Below are positions 40,665 to 51,382 of a stretch of 64,000 nucleotides of DNA, piece after piece. A model generated the notes under the pieces. That model saw only the letters and a program-made list of their open reading frames with translations, searched no databases and was not told where the DNA came from. Each line of letters begins with the position of its first letter. Position 1 is the stretch's first letter. The stretch is from Acidipropionibacterium sp. GTDB lineage: Bacteria > Actinomycetota > Actinomycetes > Propionibacteriales > Propionibacteriaceae. The stretch spans positions 1 to 64,000 of the forward strand of contig JALCLH010000010.1 of assembly GCA_022647765.1 (NCBI GenBank). Reading direction: 5' to 3'. The position numbers and the translations under genes were made by a program.

Positions 40665-41504
40665 TCATCGATCCTGCGGCCGGTGGGCGGTGAGGACGTA
40701 CTCCAGCGGGACCCGCTCGGGATGGTCGGCCAGCCGGTAGCCGTCAGCATCGGCGACCATGGCGTCCCCCCAGGCGTTCCAGCGCATGTGGTCGAACTCC
40801 TCCAGGGAGTCGATCACCAGGCCGGCGTCGATGAGGGCGGTGACCACCTCGCCTATGCCGTGGGTCCATTCGTGGCAGGTCGGGTGGCTGATCGCCGGCG
40901 CTCCGCCGACGGGACCGACGTAGCTCTCGGTCTGGGTCCAGGTCAGCGGCTCGACCTGCTCGAAATAGGGATACTCGATCCGCAGTCCGTCGGAGATGTC
41001 GTCGACGATGGTGGCCTGGATCGGGTGGCCCTCCCGGATCAGGAACCTGCCGCCGGGCCTCAGCAGGGAGGCGACGGTGCGGGCCCAGGGGCGGACCTGC
41101 GGCAGCCAGCACAGCGCGCCGACGCCGGTGTAGACCAGATCGAAGTCGCCGGAGACCGCCTGACGGGCGTCGTAGACGTCGGCCTGGGCGAACTCCACCT
41201 CGGCATCGCATCGTCCGGCGATCCGGCGTGCGTTCGCCAACGATTCCCCGGAGAAGTCCAGGCCGACCACCCGGCGCGCGCCGAGCCGGGCCAGGCTGAC
41301 CGTGTCGGTGCCCAGGTGGCACTGGAGGTGGATGACGTCGGCCCCGCTCAGATCCCCGAGCCGGTCCCGATCCTGGGAGACGACGTCGCTGATCGCCGTC
41401 GGATCGGCCACCAGCTCCTCGATGCCATACCCGGAGGCGACGTGAATGGCTGCCCGGTCGTCCCAGTTGGCGCGATTGTCCTCGAGCAGGGAGTCGATGT
41501 CCAT
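40665..41504 (-). CDS. Class I SAM-dependent methyltransferase
   Basis: 279 residues. Rossmann motif I is VIHLQCHLGTDTVSLARLG, where CHLGTD replaces the usual ExGxG, with VVGLDFSGESLANAR following. Motif IV is FDLVYTGVGALCWLP and post-motif LLRPGGRFLIREGHP. It resembles the broad UbiE/Methyltransf_25 group; the substrate is unknown. On the minus strand TAGCCT lies exactly seven bases before its ATG. Convergent with tricorn and divergent from the kinase. Confidence 0.85.
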   Translation of the reverse strand: MDIDSLLEDNRANWDDRAAIHVASGYGIEELVADPTAISDVVSQDRDRLGDLSGADVIHLQCHLGTDTVSLARLGARRVVGLDFSGESLANARRIAGRCDAEVEFAQADVYDARQAVSGDFDLVYTGVGALCWLPQVRPWARTVASLLRPGGRFLIREGHPIQATIVDDISDGLRIEYPYFEQVEPLTWTQTESYVGPVGGAPAISHPTCHEWTHGIGEVVTALIDAGLVIDSLEEFDHMRWNAWGDAMVADADGYRLADHPERVPLEYVLTAHRPQDR

Positions 41505-41511
41505 GCCTGCC

Positions 41512-41517
41512 AGGCTA
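41512..41517 (-). promoter_or_regulatory. Leaderless -10 candidate (TAGCCT)
   Basis: On the minus strand TAGCCT ends seven bases before the ATG at 41504, with no Shine-Dalgarno. Confidence 0.5.
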
Positions 41518-41554
41518 TCGGGCCTTCGGAGTCAGGGCAGCGGTCGGTGGGATC

Positions 41555-42128
41555 ATGGCGGACGTGTCTCGCGCTATCTCCACCGATCTCAAGAACGCCA
41601 GAAGAGTCCTCATCCATGGCGTCACCGGCTCTGGAAAATCCGCCGCCGCATTCCGGATCGGTGAGGCGCTGGGCCTGCCGGTTCACCTGGCGGACGAGGA
41701 GATCGGCTGGGTGCCGGCGGCCGAGGCACCCTGGACCAACCGCGAACCCGAGGAGATGCGCCGCACCGCCGCGCGGATCGCCGCCGAGCCCGGCTGGGTG
41801 CTGGATTCCTCCTACGGCGCCTTCCGCGACATCGTGCTGGAGCGCACCGACGTCGTCATCGGTCTGGACTACCCCCGCCGGCTGTCGCTGTCCCGGCTGC
41901 TCCGTCGCACGGTGCGACGACTGTGGAACCGGACGCCGATCTGCAACGGGAACTGGGAGACCCTCCGCCAGGTCTTCAGCCGCGACTCCATCATCGCCTG
42001 GCACTTCCGGTCCTTCGCCGGCAAGCGCGCCACCATGCGCGCCTGGGCGCGAGACCCCGCGGGGCCGGCCCACCATCGTGGTGAGCGGCCCCGCGGAACT
42101 CGACGCGCTGATTCAGGCGATCAGCTGA
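41555..42128 (+). CDS. Adenylate-kinase-like P-loop protein, frame broken
   Basis: About 190 residues after joining. Walker A HGVTGSGKSAAAFRIGE (the GxxGSGKS type), then LGLPVHLADEEIGWVPAAEAPW, a DVVIGLDYPRRLSLSRLLRR strand-helix, and a C-terminal RPTIVVSGPAELDALIQAIS. This layout is shared with topology-modulation/adenylate-kinase-like proteins of unknown substrate. One base change near 42060 (GCGGGGCCGG) shifts the frame. The restored end stops at 42128, two bases from the convergent valS stop. Confidence 0.75.
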
Positions 42129-42129
42129 T

Positions 42130-44752
42130 CACTTCTTCTTCGCCGGCGGCTCGCCCAGAACGGCCTCGACGGTCAGCTCCGCTGAGCCCTCGGACGCAGG
42201 GGCCTCGACGAAGGCGAGCTCCCCGGTGGTCTTCGAGACGTTCCGAGATCCTGCTCAGCCTGCTTGAGGTGGGTGATCACCGAGGGCTCGGCGGTGATGG
42301 TGGCCGACAGGATCGGGGTGCGCATCGGCACCTTGTGGGTCGACTTCACCCCGCGCAGCTCGATCAGGGCGGCCGACACGTCGGCCATCAGCTCGGTGTC
42401 CCCGGCGCTCGGCAGCTCCTCGGGCAGCGGCCACATCGTGGTGTGCACCGAACCGGTCTGCCACCAGCTCCACACCTCCTCGGTGACGAAGGGCAGGAAC
42501 GGGGCGAAGAGCCGCAGCAGGACGTCCAGGGCCAGTCGCAGCGCCGTCCGGGCACTCGTCGCACCGGCGGCATCGGAGCCGTCGGAGTCGTAGGCGCGCT
42601 CCTTGACCAGCTCCAGGTAGTCGTCGCAGAAGGTCCAGAAGAACTGCTCGGCGGCCTCCAGGGCGGCGGTGTAGTTGTACTCCTCGAAGGCCTTGGTGGC
42701 CTCGGCGATCACCTCGTGCAGCTGCGACAGCATCGCCAGGTCGACCGGCTCGGTGACGTCGGTGATCGCACCGCCCTCGCCGAATCCCAGCACGAACTTG
42801 GAGGCGTTGAGCACCTTCATCGCGAGTCGGCGTCCCACCTTCATCTGCGCCTTGTCGAAGGGGGAGTCCATCCCGGGCCGGGCCATCGCCGCCCGCCAGC
42901 GCACCGCGTCGGCGCCGAACTGGTCGATGATCTCGGTCGGGACCACCGTGTTGCCCTTGGACTTGCTCATCTTCTTGCGGTCCGGATCGGTGACGAATCC
43001 GGAGATCGCCGCGCGCTTCCAGGGCAGCACGTGATTCTCCAGGTGGGCGCGCACGATCCGCGAGAACACCCAGGTGCGGATGATGTCGTGGGCCTCGGGG
43101 GCGAAGTCCATCGGGAAGGTCTTGGCGAACAGGTCGGCATCGCGCTCCCAGCCGGTGACGATCTGCGGGCTGAGCGACGACGTCGCCCAGGTGTCCATGA
43201 TGTCGGGATCGGCGACGAATCCGCCGCCGACGCCGCGCTGGGACTCCTGGTAGCCCTCGGGGGTCTGGGAGGCCGGGTCGACCGGCAGCTGATCCTCGGC
43301 CGGGGTGATCGGGTGGTCGTAGTCCGGCTCGCCGTCGGCGTCCAGCGGATACCAGACCGGGAAGGGGACGCCGAAGAACCGCTGGCGGGAGACCAGCCAG
43401 TCGCCGTTGAGCCCCTCCACCCAGTTCTCGTAGCGGTGGCGCATGTGCTCGGGCACCCAGGCCAGCTCGCGGCCGCGCTCCAGCAGCTGCTCGCGCAGCT
43501 CCTGGTCGCGCCCGCCGTTGGTGATGTACCACTGGCGGGTGCCGATGATCTCCAGCGGCTTGTCGCCCTTCTCGTAGAAGTTCGCCTTGCGCTGGGTGGG
43601 GGTGGGGTCGCCCTCCATCTCGCCGGAGGCCTGCAGGGCCTCGACGACGAGCTTGCGCGCGGAGAACACCGTCTTGCCGGCGATCTGCGCGTAGGCGTCC
43701 TTGTTGACGATCCAGTCGGGGGTCTCGGCCAGCAGCCGGCCGTCGCGGCCGATGATGGTGCGGGTCGGCAGCTGGAGCTCGCGCCACCAGGCCACGTCGG
43801 TGAGGTCGCCGAAGGTGCAGCACATCGCGATGCCGGCGCCCTTGTCCATCTCGGCAGCCGGATGGGCCAGCACCGGGATCTCGACGCCGTAGAGCGGCGT
43901 CGTCACCGTGGTGCCGAAGAGGTGCTGATAGCGCTCGTCGTCGGGGTGGGCGATGAGGGCGCAACAGGCCGCGAGCAGCTCGGGACGGGTAGTCTCGATG
44001 GCGACGTCGCCGGACCCGTCGGTGCGGTGGAAGTCCAGCCGGTGGTAGGAGCCGGGGTAGTCGCGGGCCTCCAGCTCGGCCTGGGCGACGGCGGTCTGGA
44101 AGGTGACATCCCACAGCGTGGGGGCGTCCTGCATGTAGGCCTCGCCGCGGGCCAGGTTGCGCAGGAAGGCGAGCTGGGCGATCCGCTGGGACTCCGGGGA
44201 GATGGTGCTGTACAGCTGGTTCCAGTCGACCGACAGGCCCACCGAGCGCCACAGATCCTGGAAGGTCTTCTCGTCGATCCGGGTGAGCTTGACGCACAGC
44301 TCGACAAAGTTGCGCCGGCTGATCGAGATCTGATGCTTGGGATCCGGCTTGGCCGGCGGCTGGAAGTCGGGATCGTAGGGCAGCGTCGGGTCGCAGCGCA
44401 CCCCGTAGAAGTTCTGCACGCGGCGCTCGGTGGGCAGGCCGTTGTCGTCCCAGCCCATCGGGTAGAAGACCTTCTTGCCGCGCATCCGCTGATAGCGGGC
44501 CACCAGATCGGTGTGGGTGTAGGAGAACACATGGCCGGGGTGCAGGTGCCCCGAGACGGTCGGAGGCGGGGTGTCGATCGAGAACACGGCCTCCCTGGAG
44601 TCCACCTGCGAGGCGCTGAAGGCGTAGAGCTGCTCGTCCTCCCAGACCTTCCCCCACTTGGCCTCCAAGCCCTCCAGGGCTGGCTTGTCGGGGACGACGC
44701 CGCGGGTCACGGTGGACTCGTCGGGGATGGGTTGCTGGTCTTCAGACGTCAT
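42130..44752 (-). CDS. valS: Valyl-tRNA synthetase, archaeal-type, frame broken at the end
   Basis: Class I synthetase charging tRNA-Val, about 874 residues. Catalytic signatures are LHPGHVFSYTHTD (HPGH in the HIGH position) and KKMSKSKGN. The sequence GWDDNGLPTERRV, where usual bacterial ValS has DHAGIATQ, and the absence of a long C-terminal coiled-coil arm mark the archaeal/Rickettsia-type ValS. The editing domain (AIETTRPELLAACCALIAHP) is intact. A deleted base near 42236 breaks the last 35 residues; restored, the protein ends LGEPPAKKK. GGGGAGTC precedes the ATG. Confidence 0.95.
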
Positions 44753-44850
44753 GACTCCCCATTCTATGAGGGGGCGAGATATGACGCGAAACGATCTCAG
44801 GGGGCTCGGGGCCGGGGCCGGGGTGGCTCAGGAGCCCGATCAAGGGCGAG

Positions 44851-47800
44851 TCATGGGCGATGCAGACGGAGCGTGATGATCTGGAACGGCCGAAGAGAAA
44901 GTGAGACGGATTGTCCGTGCTGCTCCACGCTCAACGCGTGGGGCATCGTGTCGCTCAGCGGGTGCTCCGTGAGTCCCACTTCGGTGACTTCACTGATGAT
45001 GAATCCAGGTGTGATAACCGTGCTGGCGTGTCCTCCGAGGGATTCGTATACGCGGACAATGACATCTCCGGATCGGTCATCGGCCAGCTTCACCGCTTCA
45101 ATCCGCACGGCATCGTTGCTGCTGGTGAGCAGGCTCATGGGCTTCGAGCCGGAATGCTGGGAGTCGGCTCGGTGCCTTCGCAGCGGGAGGTTCTGATCAT
45201 ACCCGCCGGCGATCGCCTCCCCGATCCCGGCTCCGGGAATGATCGAGTACTCGAACACATGCTGGCCGATGTCCTGAATCGGGTCGGGGCAGCGGGCCGC
45301 TCGTACCAGGCTGATACGTATCTCTGTCTCTACTTCACCGTTGTCGCCGATGCTCCGCGTTACCTCGTGCCCGTAGCTGCCGGCGTTGGTGACTGCGACG
45401 CCGTAGCCAGGCTCTTCGACCTGGATCCATCGGTGGGCGACAACCTCGAAGCGCGCATCGTCCCAGGAGGTGTTTGTGTGGCTGGCGCGGCGCAGGTGGC
45501 CGAAGGCGATCTCGGCGCTGTGCTCCAGAGCGTGCACGCGGAAGGGCATGGAGACCTTGAGCAGTTTCTCGTCTTCGTGCCAATCCAGGTCCACGCGCAG
45601 ATGCACTGACGGATCGTCGGCGTTCAGACAGATCGTTTGAACAAGCGAGGAGTTTCCGAAGGCTCGGTTGACCGTGACGGCAGTGTGCAGCGGTCCGGCA
45701 TCGGCGAGTTCGATCGACTCGATCTCGGTGAGGTCGCGACGGGTGTGACGGTAGTGGGCGTCGATGTCCCAGGCATCCCATGCGTTGGGCAGGTCCTGGT
45801 GAAGCTGAAGGAGATTTGCGACTCTTCCGGCAGGTATCACCTCACGATCCGCGCGCAGATCGAGGATCGAGGTGATGAGCCCCCGTCGATCGATGGTGAC
45901 GCGGATGAGACCGTTGTCCAGTACGACACTGGAATCGCTCCTCTGCTCGGCGTGTGCCGGGTGCTCGGGCCGAAGGGGTTGAAGCGGGGCGTAGCCGAGG
46001 CCCGGGACGCTGACCAGCATCGTATCGCCGGAGGCGTCGGTGATCAGGCCGGTACGTGGCTGGTCGGCTGCGTTGAGGACCGTGTTGCCGATTCCGGCAG
46101 CATTCAGGCCGGCGTCGATGAGATTCTCGAGTTCACCGAGGCTCCGCTGGTAATCGGTCTCATTCTGCTGGTGGACCCAGGAGATGGACGATCCGGGCAG
46201 GATGTCGTGGAACTGCTGGAGCAGCGTCTGACGCCACAACGCGTCGAGATGGTCGTAGGGGTAGTCCGCGCCTCGGACGGCGGCCAGGGTCCACCACAGC
46301 TCGGCCTCCCGCAGCAGGTGCTCTGCGCGCCGGTTGGCGCGCTTCTCGCGGGCATGCGATGTGAAGGTGCCACGGTGCAGTTCGAGATACAGCTCGCCCA
46401 CCCACACGGGTGCATCGGGGTACTCGGCGCGAGCTGTGGCGAAGAACTCGTCCGGGGACTCCATCGTCACCCGGGGTGAACCCTCGAGGTCGTGGACCCG
46501 GCGCTGACGTTCCATCATGTCGCGGATCGGCCCGCCGCCCCCCGTCACCGTATCCGAATGGGACGAGCGAATGAGTGGCAAGGCCCTTCTCGCGGAACTG
46601 GCTCACCGCATGGTGGAGTTCCTCGGCCTCCAAGGTCGAGTCATAGCAGTCAACGGGTGGGAAATGAGTGAAGATCCGTGATCCGTCGAGTCCCTCCCAC
46701 CAGAACGTGTGGTGCGGGAAGGTGTTGGTCTGATTCCATGAGATCTTCTGGGTCAGGAACCACTCGAGACCGGCCAGCCGGGCGATCTGGGGGAACGCGG
46801 CGCTGTAGCCGAATGAATCGGGGAGCCAGATGCCGTGGGTGTCCACACCCAGTTCGTCGTGGAAGAACCCGCAGGCCTTGGGTGATCTGACGCACCATCG
46901 CCTCGCCTCCGGGAAGGTTGCCGTCGGCCTCGACCCATTGAGACCCCACTACGAACCACTGTCCGCGGGCGATGGCCCGCTTGACGCCTTCCCAGACCTT
47001 GGGGTGCTGCTCCTTGACCCAGGCGTATTGCTGGGCGGATGAGGCGGCGAACTTGAAATCGGGATACTGCTCGGCCAGTGCGAGCACGTTCGACCAGGTC
47101 CGTCCCACTTTGCGGCGAGTCTCACGAATCGGCCACAGCCAGGCTGAGTCGATGTGTGCATGACCAATGGCGCTGAGCCGGTGGGCCGAGGCATTCGCAG
47201 GCCTGTTCAGAACGTCGGTGAGTTCCGCGCGAGCCTTCGCCGCCGTGCCGATGATGTCGTCGAGCGCCAGCACATCGAGGCAGTGTTCGAGAGCCCGGAG
47301 TATCTCGTGACGGCGAGGTTCAGACGCTGGAAGCTGGAGCAGCAGCTGGAACAGCACTTCGACGTCGAAGCGGAGTCCCCATATCTCGGGTTCGAAGACG
47401 GCCAGGTCGGCGCGACTGAACCGGTAGATGGGATCGCGAGGAGCGGTGGCCTTGTCACCGTAGGGAGTCGGTATGAAGTCGTTCTTGAGGATGTCGGGGT
47501 TCGCGGCGGCTTCGAGGAACAGGTGAACTCGCTCCCCGCCGGCTACCGCGTCGCCGATCCGGTAGTAGTCGTTGCGGGGATGTATCCCCTTGAGGGGAGT
47601 CCCATCGGGTGTGTACAGCAGTCCTTCGGCCTGATTTCCGGGCCAGTCGCCCTGGAACCCGGGATCCACGATCAGCTCCACCGTCCGTCCGGCCCACTCG
47701 GAAGGAATCTGACCTGTGATCTCGAACCACCAGGTGGACCAGGCTCTGCCCCACATCTGGCCGACGTTGAACGGACGGTATATGGCGTCTAGCGCCTCCT

Positions 47801-47936
47801 TGGGGGGAACCGGCTCGTCAGGGACCTGCCAGGCCTGGAGCGTCACCGGCACCTTGGCTGAGTAGACGGCCGGTACGAGTCTCTCATCGAGGATTCTCCT
47901 GATGCGGTCCTCGACGAGTTTCTGGTTCTGATGCAC
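44851..47936 (-). CDS. Alpha-mannosidase (GH38), frame broken
   Basis: About 1,028 residues when joined. N-terminal domain, then the GH38 catalytic core with zinc ligands in IGHAHIDSAWLWP, nucleophile Asp in IWLPDSFGYSAAFPQ, and HDILPGSSISWVHQQN. A large C-terminal beta-sandwich region follows. GH38 enzymes release alpha-linked mannose; with no signal peptide this one is cytoplasmic. GGAGG precedes the GTG at 47936. Frame breaks lie near 46870 and at a G6 run near 46538. No domain is lost, so indel errors are more likely than decay. Last gene of the sugar operon. Confidence 0.9.
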
Positions 47937-48038
47937 GGTTTCTTGCCTCCGGAGAAGTCGTTTGGTCGTGAGCTGACAGGGCCGCGAGATGATGGATCGG
48001 AGCCGAGGACCGATGTCTGTGAGCCGGGTCTGCTGCAA

Positions 48039-49376
48039 TCAACATAGATAAGCCAGTTCGGGGAACGAGGCCCGGGCGTCATCGAGCAGGGCCCGGGCCA
48101 CCCGAACAGAATCGATGAGAGGGTGGTTCGCCAAGGCACGGAGAGCAGCGGTCGATGAGCCGGTGGTAGCGGCGAGAATGGTCTGCCGCTCGACGTACTT
48201 CATCGTGGTCACCAGGCCGACGCCGAAGTCGGGCAGCTTCGCGCCGGCGATCGGGTGGGCTCCCGCTCGGTCGACGGTGCAGGGAACTTCGACGATCGCG
48301 GGGTCATCGAGCTCCGACAGGGTACCGGAATTTGGCACGTTGAGGATGAGATGTGCACGCTCGTCGTACGAGATGCCGCGCATGAGGGCCAGCGCCACAT
48401 TCTCGTAGCCGCCGGAGGTCATGTCGGTCTCGTCGCGCTCGCCCATACCGACCGACTCCCGGTTGGTGGCCATGTAGCTCGCTTCACGCTCATGTCGGCA
48501 TATCCCCCAATCCTGATACGGGTGGGAGGAGTCGCCAGCAGTCTCCCAGAACTGGCCTTGCTGCCGAAGCAGATAGTGTCCCCGAGGCAGGCCGGCCTCC
48601 TGATCGGCGCGCAGGACATCTCGGCGAAAATTGTAATAGTGGAGGTACTCGTTCGGCAGTGCTCCCAGAGCGCGAATCCATTCAGCGCCGAAAAGCTTGC
48701 CCTCTTCGAAGCTTTCGATGGCCTCGGAGTTCTCTAGTAGATCCGGCAGACGATCGGTGCCGTCGACGCGCAGTGCCGTGATCCAGCCGAGGTGATTGAG
48801 ACCGGCGTAAGAGATCTCGGCACGAGTGGAGTCCACTCCGATCGCGGACAGGGCGCGGCGGGCCAGCCCGATGGGGGAATCGCAGATGCCGATGACGCGG
48901 TTTCCGAGGACGGTCTGCATCGCTTCGGTGACGATTCCGGCCGGGTTGGTGAAGTTGATCGTCCAGGCGTCCGGCGCGACCTTCCTGATCGTCCGGGCAA
49001 GATTCAGGGCCACCGGAATAGTTCGCAGGGCATAGGAAATTCCGCCGAATCCCACCGTCTCCTGCCCGATGACGCCGTGCGACATGCCGATGCGCTCGTC
49101 GAGCACTCGGCCCTCGGTTCCCGAGACGCGCATGGCCGAGAAGATGAAGTCTGCGCCACGCAACCCTTCGGCCCAATCAGTATGAGTACTCACCGCTGGA
49201 GCGGAGGTCGCCCCGCGAGCCTGATCGGCCAGGATGGCAGCCATCGTGGCGAGCCGTCCGGCATCGGGATCGACGAGAGCCACCTGACTCACTCGCCCCG
49301 GAGCGTGGTCCCGGAGCAGGGCGGAGTAGACGAGTGGTGTCCGGAAACCGGCACCTCCGACCATGGCCAATTTCAT
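48039..49376 (-). CDS. Family 4 glycoside hydrolase (NAD+- and metal-dependent)
   Basis: 445 residues, complete. N-terminal NAD-binding MVGGAGFRTPLVYSALLRD, then INFTNPAGIVTEA, metal ligand Cys in GICDSPIGLARR, and metal/active-site YAGLNHLGWI. GH4 enzymes cleave alpha- or beta-glycosides by an oxidation-elimination route. The 6-phospho-beta-glucosidase-like branch fits best by eye, but the linkage cannot be read from sequence. A phospho-glycosidase beside an ABC importer would need an intracellular kinase, which the PfkB gene could supply. TGGAGGT precedes the ATG. Confidence 0.9.
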   Translation of the reverse strand: MKLAMVGGAGFRTPLVYSALLRDHAPGRVSQVALVDPDAGRLATMAAILADQARGATSAPAVSTHTDWAEGLRGADFIFSAMRVSGTEGRVLDERIGMSHGVIGQETVGFGGISYALRTIPVALNLARTIRKVAPDAWTINFTNPAGIVTEAMQTVLGNRVIGICDSPIGLARRALSAIGVDSTRAEISYAGLNHLGWITALRVDGTDRLPDLLENSEAIESFEEGKLFGAEWIRALGALPNEYLHYYNFRRDVLRADQEAGLPRGHYLLRQQGQFWETAGDSSHPYQDWGICRHEREASYMATNRESVGMGERDETDMTSGGYENVALALMRGISYDERAHLILNVPNSGTLSELDDPAIVEVPCTVDRAGAHPIAGAKLPDFGVGLVTTMKYVERQTILAATTGSSTAALRALANHPLIDSVRVARALLDDARASFPELAYLC

Positions 49377-49506
49377 GCGAAAATTACCTCCAGAGGAGTT
49401 CTTAACGAGTATAGAACGGGTGTATGTCAGCCGCGATCACATGGTATGAACCGATGGCGAGAAGGCACCTTGGATGACGGTATGAAAGCACGACTCTTCA
49501 ATATCC

Positions 49507-50403
49507 TCATCGTACCGCGCCCTCCGTGAGCCCCGCGATAAATTGTCTCGCGCCGGCGATGAAGATGAGTATCAGCGGGAGAACGGCTATCAATGCACCC
49601 ATCATGAGCATTCCATAGTCTGTTCCATGGGCAGTCTGTAGCTGAGAAAGAACTACCTGCAGGGTGAGTCGATTGGGATCATTGAGAACAATCAAGGGCC
49701 ACATGAAGTCATTCCATGATCCAATAAACGTAAAGATTGCCAAGAATGAGACGGCACCCCGGGCTGAGGGAAGTGCAACATTCCAGTACTGCCGAAAGAA
49801 ACCGCAGCCATCCATAATCGAAGCTTCAAGAACCTCAGTCTGAACAGAATTCATGAAGTACTGGCGTAGCCAGAAGATTCCGAAAGCTCCGGCTAGTGAA
49901 GGGAAGATGACCGCCTTGAGTTGGCCCACCCATCCAAGTTTTGTCATCATAAGGAACTGGGGAATTGTAGCAAGTTGAGAAGGCAGGAGAAACGTCGCCA
50001 TGACGATTCCGAACAAGAGATTTCTTCCGCGGAAGGAGTATTTCGCGAATGAAAAAGCTGCCATGGAATCAATAAGAACGACGAGTACGGTAACCGAGAC
50101 AGCGACGAAGGTGGTATTTCCCATGGCGGCCCATACGTTAACCGTGCTGAGAACCCTATTGAAGTTGGCGGCGGCTCCGCCCCCAGGCACGAGAGGCGGG
50201 GGGAATTTATAGATTGCGGATGAGTCGTGGGTTGAAAGGACGAACATCCAATAGAGAGGGAAGATCGAGATCAATGCGCCCAGCAGCAGGAGGAGGTGCT
50301 TGACGATCTGCGGAACCAATTTGCGAACAGGGCGACGACGCATCGACATCCAGGCCTCGGTATGTGAGGCTCCTGGTCGAGATCCCGAGAGTGCTGCTCC
50401 CAT
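49507..50403 (-). CDS. Carbohydrate ABC transporter permease (MalG type)
   Basis: 298 residues with six membrane helices and the EAA loop EASIMDGCGFFRQYWNVALP that docks the ATPase. Its ATG overlaps the stop of the upstream permease (TGATG), so the two are translationally coupled. Codons and bases are much AT-richer than in most of the window, suggesting acquisition from a lower-GC donor. The 130 bases to the GH4 gene contain no gene I can support. Confidence 0.92.
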   Translation of the reverse strand: MGAALSGSRPGASHTEAWMSMRRRPVRKLVPQIVKHLLLLLGALISIFPLYWMFVLSTHDSSAIYKFPPPLVPGGGAAANFNRVLSTVNVWAAMGNTTFVAVSVTVLVVLIDSMAAFSFAKYSFRGRNLLFGIVMATFLLPSQLATIPQFLMMTKLGWVGQLKAVIFPSLAGAFGIFWLRQYFMNSVQTEVLEASIMDGCGFFRQYWNVALPSARGAVSFLAIFTFIGSWNDFMWPLIVLNDPNRLTLQVVLSQLQTAHGTDYGMLMMGALIAVLPLILIFIAGARQFIAGLTEGAVR

Positions 50404-51380
50404 CAGCTTCGCTCCTTGGTAACGTACCAATTGATGATCGTTCCGATGACCACGACGATCATGACCCCCCAGGCGATTGTCGCTCCATACCCGTATCTGT
50501 TCTCTTGAAAGGCCACGGAGTAGAAGTACAACACCATCGTCAGTCCGGAGTTTCCGACTCCTCCGGCATTTGCGGAGCCGGAGGTTTGCGATGACGTCAT
50601 GACTTGGGCTTCCGTGAAACTCTGGAGCGAGCCGATCGTGGACATGATGGTGACAAATATCACAATCGGACGTAGAAGGGGAAGCGTGATAGAGAAGAAA
50701 GTTCTCACGGGCCCTGCGCCGTCCAGGTGAGCTGCTTCGTACACCTGCTTATCGATGGATTGAAGACCGGCTAGGATCAGCAACGAGTTGTATCCGACGA
50801 AACTCCAGCAGCTGAGTGTTGAAATAGCAACCTTGATGCCCCATTCGGTTTGCATCCATCTGATAGGGCTAAGACCGATCCAGTTCAGCAGAGCATTCGC
50901 TATGCCGAAGTTGGAGGAGAATATGGAACTGAACAGGATCCCCATTGCTACCAGTGAGGTGATGTTCGGGATGAGGTACGCAACGCGATAGGTGTTCGAG
51001 AAACGGACGGTGGAGTTAAGGCCTAGCGCGACGAGTGTTGCCAGCACTAAGCATGGGACGGTCGCCATAATTCCAATAACGACCGTGTTTAGCAGTGACT
51101 TCCAGAAGAGCGGATCTCCAAGAAGATACTGAAAATTCTGGGTGCCGACAAAGTGGAACTTCCCAATGCCCTTCCAATCGGTGAACGCTATTCCAAGAGT
51201 AAAGAGTATCGGAAGCATCATGAAGATCGCGAAAGCGGCGAAGAACGGCATCAAGGACAGGTATGCGGGAACGGATCGCTTCCCCCTCACCCGGATGAGT
51301 CCGCTATCTGGGGGAGTGTGTTTCTTCCGAGGCAGGTGTCGTACGGGCCGGCTGAGGGGCCTTTCGGCTAGGGTAGACAT
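50403..51380 (-). CDS. Carbohydrate ABC transporter permease (MalF/UgpA type)
   Basis: 325 residues: a basic cytoplasmic N-terminus, six membrane helices and the EAA loop YEAAHLDGAGPVRTFFSITLP. It pairs with the MalG-type subunit downstream. No ATPase gene is present in the operon, so a shared MsmK/UgpC-type ATPase encoded elsewhere is implied. AT-rich like its neighbours. Confidence 0.92.
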   Translation of the reverse strand: MSTLAERPLSRPVRHLPRKKHTPPDSGLIRVRGKRSVPAYLSLMPFFAAFAIFMMLPILFTLGIAFTDWKGIGKFHFVGTQNFQYLLGDPLFWKSLLNTVVIGIMATVPCLVLATLVALGLNSTVRFSNTYRVAYLIPNITSLVAMGILFSSIFSSNFGIANALLNWIGLSPIRWMQTEWGIKVAISTLSCWSFVGYNSLLILAGLQSIDKQVYEAAHLDGAGPVRTFFSITLPLLRPIVIFVTIMSTIGSLQSFTEAQVMTSSQTSGSANAGGVGNSGLTMVLYFYSVAFQENRYGYGATIAWGVMIVVVIGTIINWYVTKERS

Positions 51381-51382
51381 AA

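Noticed and set aside
41555-45196. 1,213-codon plus-strand open frame running through valS antisense
   Set aside because: Only the first 170 or so codons (P-loop kinase) are real. The rest is an antisense shadow reached because a one-base error removed the kinase stop.
46160-48038. Two or three separate mannosidase genes
   Set aside because: The pieces are consecutive parts of a single GH38 enzyme separated by one-base frame changes.
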